In this document: piece by piece, positions 62,641 through 64,000 of the stretch
How positions within the stretch are numbered: position 1 is the first letter of the stretch
How the letters are laid out: each line of letters starts with the position of its first letter
Source of the DNA: Prado023 sp963700395
GTDB lineage: Bacteria; Actinomycetota; Actinomycetes; S36-B12; CAIYMF01
Direction: 5' to 3'
NCBI GenBank assembly: GCA_963700395.1
Contig: CAVOXI010000001.1
Coordinates: forward strand, 682,001 to 746,000
DNA length: 64,000 bases
The notes under the pieces: model-generated
Database searches by the model: none
What the model was told of the DNA's origin: nothing
The model's input: the letters and a program-made list of their open reading frames with translations, nothing else
Translations under genes and position numbers: made by a program

Positions 62641-64000
62641 GTGATCGGTCGATTCCCCAGCATTGACATCAGCCCAGTCGTCGAGGGCGGGCGCTACCCC
62701 GTCAAGGCGGTTGTCGGAGAGACCTTCCCTGTGTCCGTCACCGCCTTCCGTGAGGGGCACGACGCGATGAGCGTCGAGGTCCAGTTCCTCCCACCGGGCT
62801 TCGTCGCCCCCGAGTTCACCGTCGGTGAGCCCGATGGGCCGCTCCTGCGGCTGCATGAGGTCGGCCCGACCCAGCCCGATCGCTGGACCGTGGACGCCCA
62901 GCTCGATCGTGAGGGTGACTGGACCTACTACATCATCACCGCAGGCGATCCCTACGGGACCTGGAAGCACAAGGCGGAGATCAAGCTGCCCGCCGGGATC
63001 GACGTCGAGCTCGAGCTCGAGGAGGGAGCCAGGGTCCTCGACCGAGCGGCCGCGCAGGCCGGCACGGCGCACGCGAGCAAGGTGCTCACCGAGGCTGCGG
63101 CTGCCATGCGTGACACCGAGGAGACCGCAACCCAGCGCCTCTACGCTGCCGAGGCACCCGCCGTCCAGGAGGCACTGGCGGAGTTCCCGCTGCGGGAGCG
63201 CCCGCACAGGTCCGGACCCTGGCCGGTACGGGTGGAGCGCCAGCGGGCGCTGTACGGGGCGTGGTACGAGTTCTTCCCCCGTTCGGAGGGCGCGACCCTC
63301 AACCCACCGCGATCAGGCACCTTCCGCACCGCCGCCCTGCGCCTGCCCGCCGTGGCCGCGATGGGCTTCGACGTGGTGTACCTGCCCCCGATCCATCCGA
63401 TCGGCCACACGTTCCGCAAGGGCCCCAACAACACGCTGACCCCCGGACCCGACGACCCGGGCTCCCCGTGGGCCATCGGCTCGGAGGCAGGCGGGCACGA
63501 CACGGTGCATCCGGACCTCGGCACCATGGACGACTTCGAGCACTTCATGTCCGTGGCCGCGGAGAACGGCCTGGAGGTGGCACTGGACTTCGCCCTGCAG
63601 GCCTCACCGGACCATCCCTGGGTCGCGGAGCACCCCGACTGGTTCGTGACGCGCGCCGATGGCTCCATCGCCTACGCGGAGAACCCTCCGAAGAAGTACC
63701 AGGACATCTACCCGATCGCCTTCGACGCCGACTTCGACGGCCTCGTGGCGGAGTGCGAGCGGATCCTGCGGCTCTGGATGGGCAAGGGCGTGCGGATCTT
63801 CCGCGTCGACAACCCGCACACCAAGGCGGTCCACTTCTGGGAGGTGCTGTTCGGGCGGATCCACGCCACCGACCCGGACGTGCTGTTCCTGGCTGAGGCG
63901 TTCACCCGGCCCGCCATGATGCGCACGCTCGGCACCGTCGGTTTCCACCAGAGCTACACCTACTTCACCTGGCGCAACACGAAGTGGGAGCTCGAGACCT
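62641..64000 (+). CDS. glgE: Alpha-1,4-glucan:maltose-1-phosphate maltosyltransferase GlgE (partial, runs off right edge)
   Basis: GH13_3 enzyme extending alpha-glucans from maltose 1-phosphate. The visible 453 residues hold the N-terminal domain (IGRFPSIDISPVVEGGRYPVKAV), the inserted helical bundle and the barrel: DVVYLPPIHPIG, the ENPPKKYQDIYP substrate loop, the nucleophile Asp in FRVDNPHTK and the acid Glu in FLAEAFT. The C-terminus lies outside the window. The GTG at 62641 follows a -10 box by 7 bases; no ribosome site is seen. Divergent from lacI. Confidence 0.95.
   Translation, partial: MIGRFPSIDISPVVEGGRYPVKAVVGETFPVSVTAFREGHDAMSVEVQFLPPGFVAPEFTVGEPDGPLLRLHEVGPTQPDRWTVDAQLDREGDWTYYIITAGDPYGTWKHKAEIKLPAGIDVELELEEGARVLDRAAAQAGTAHASKVLTEAAAAMRDTEETATQRLYAAEAPAVQEALAEFPLRERPHRSGPWPVRVERQRALYGAWYEFFPRSEGATLNPPRSGTFRTAALRLPAVAAMGFDVVYLPPIHPIGHTFRKGPNNTLTPGPDDPGSPWAIGSEAGGHDTVHPDLGTMDDFEHFMSVAAENGLEVALDFALQASPDHPWVAEHPDWFVTRADGSIAYAENPPKKYQDIYPIAFDADFDGLVAECERILRLWMGKGVRIFRVDNPHTKAVHFWEVLFGRIHATDPDVLFLAEAFTRPAMMRTLGTVGFHQSYTYFTWRNTKWELET

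Overview
The window is very G+C-rich (roughly 70 % by eye) and almost fully coding, with GTG starts, 4-bp ATGA/GTGA overlaps and gene neighbourhoods typical of the phylum Actinomycetota, class Actinomycetes. Examples are relA-secF-secD-yajC-ruvBAC-yebC-pdxTS-pimA-patA-pgsA and pgsA2-manC-DUF881-sbp-DUF881-gcvH-garA-ftsR-bfn-merR-gcvP. I cannot place it more precisely. There are no tRNA, rRNA, CRISPR, prophage or insertion-sequence features; this is chromosomal core with a sugar-uptake locus at the right edge.

Layout, left to right. (1) 1-3048: the start of a type IV pilus ATPase gene (pilB, running off the left edge) and a DUF4388 gene before it, frameshifted inside a 42-bp repeat. (2) 3192-8601: leftward operon DUF6167-alaS-ruvX-mltG-aroE. 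(3) 8713-12237: rarA leftward, divergent from a GNAT acetyltransferase and a multispan membrane protein. (4) 12288-18818: leftward copC, copD/ctaG fusion, and an MBL hydrolase-hisS-aspS operon. (5) 18987-21183: rightward cyclophilin and DUF349 protein. (6) 21571-38517: a long leftward run covering stringent response (rel), Sec translocation (yajC-secD-secF), Holliday-junction processing (ruvCAB, with a LexA box), a WS/DGAT acyltransferase with a histone H1-like tail, yebC, vitamin B6 synthesis (pdxST), a DUF3048 lipoprotein, and phosphatidylinositol mannoside synthesis (pgsA-patA-pimA). (7) 38628-42133: an EF-G-like GTPase, a hotdog thioesterase (leftward) and a HAD phosphatase. (8) 42149-53284: leftward glycine cleavage genes gcvP and gcvH around the FtsR/GarA regulators, the sbp/DUF881 cluster, a fused sugar-phosphate nucleotidyltransferase/phosphomutase and a second CDP-alcohol phosphatidyltransferase. 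(9) 53413-64000: enoyl-CoA hydratase, glgX, a LacI-ABC-GH1 locus resembling the cellobiose (cebEFG-bglC) arrangement, and the start of glgE at the right edge. glgX and glgE suggest active glycogen/alpha-glucan metabolism next to beta-glucoside import.

Two window-wide patterns stand out. At least ten genes have a TAnnnT -10 box 6 or 7 bases before an ATG or GTG, the signature of leaderless transcripts; I used this to choose several starts. Four otherwise conserved genes (DUF4388, pimA, DUF881, manC-like) carry single-base frameshifts, two of them in pimA cancelling each other, which looks more like uncorrected sequence error than gene decay. The most unusual protein is the WS/DGAT acyltransferase with five Lys/Ala/Pro decapeptide repeats at its N-terminus.
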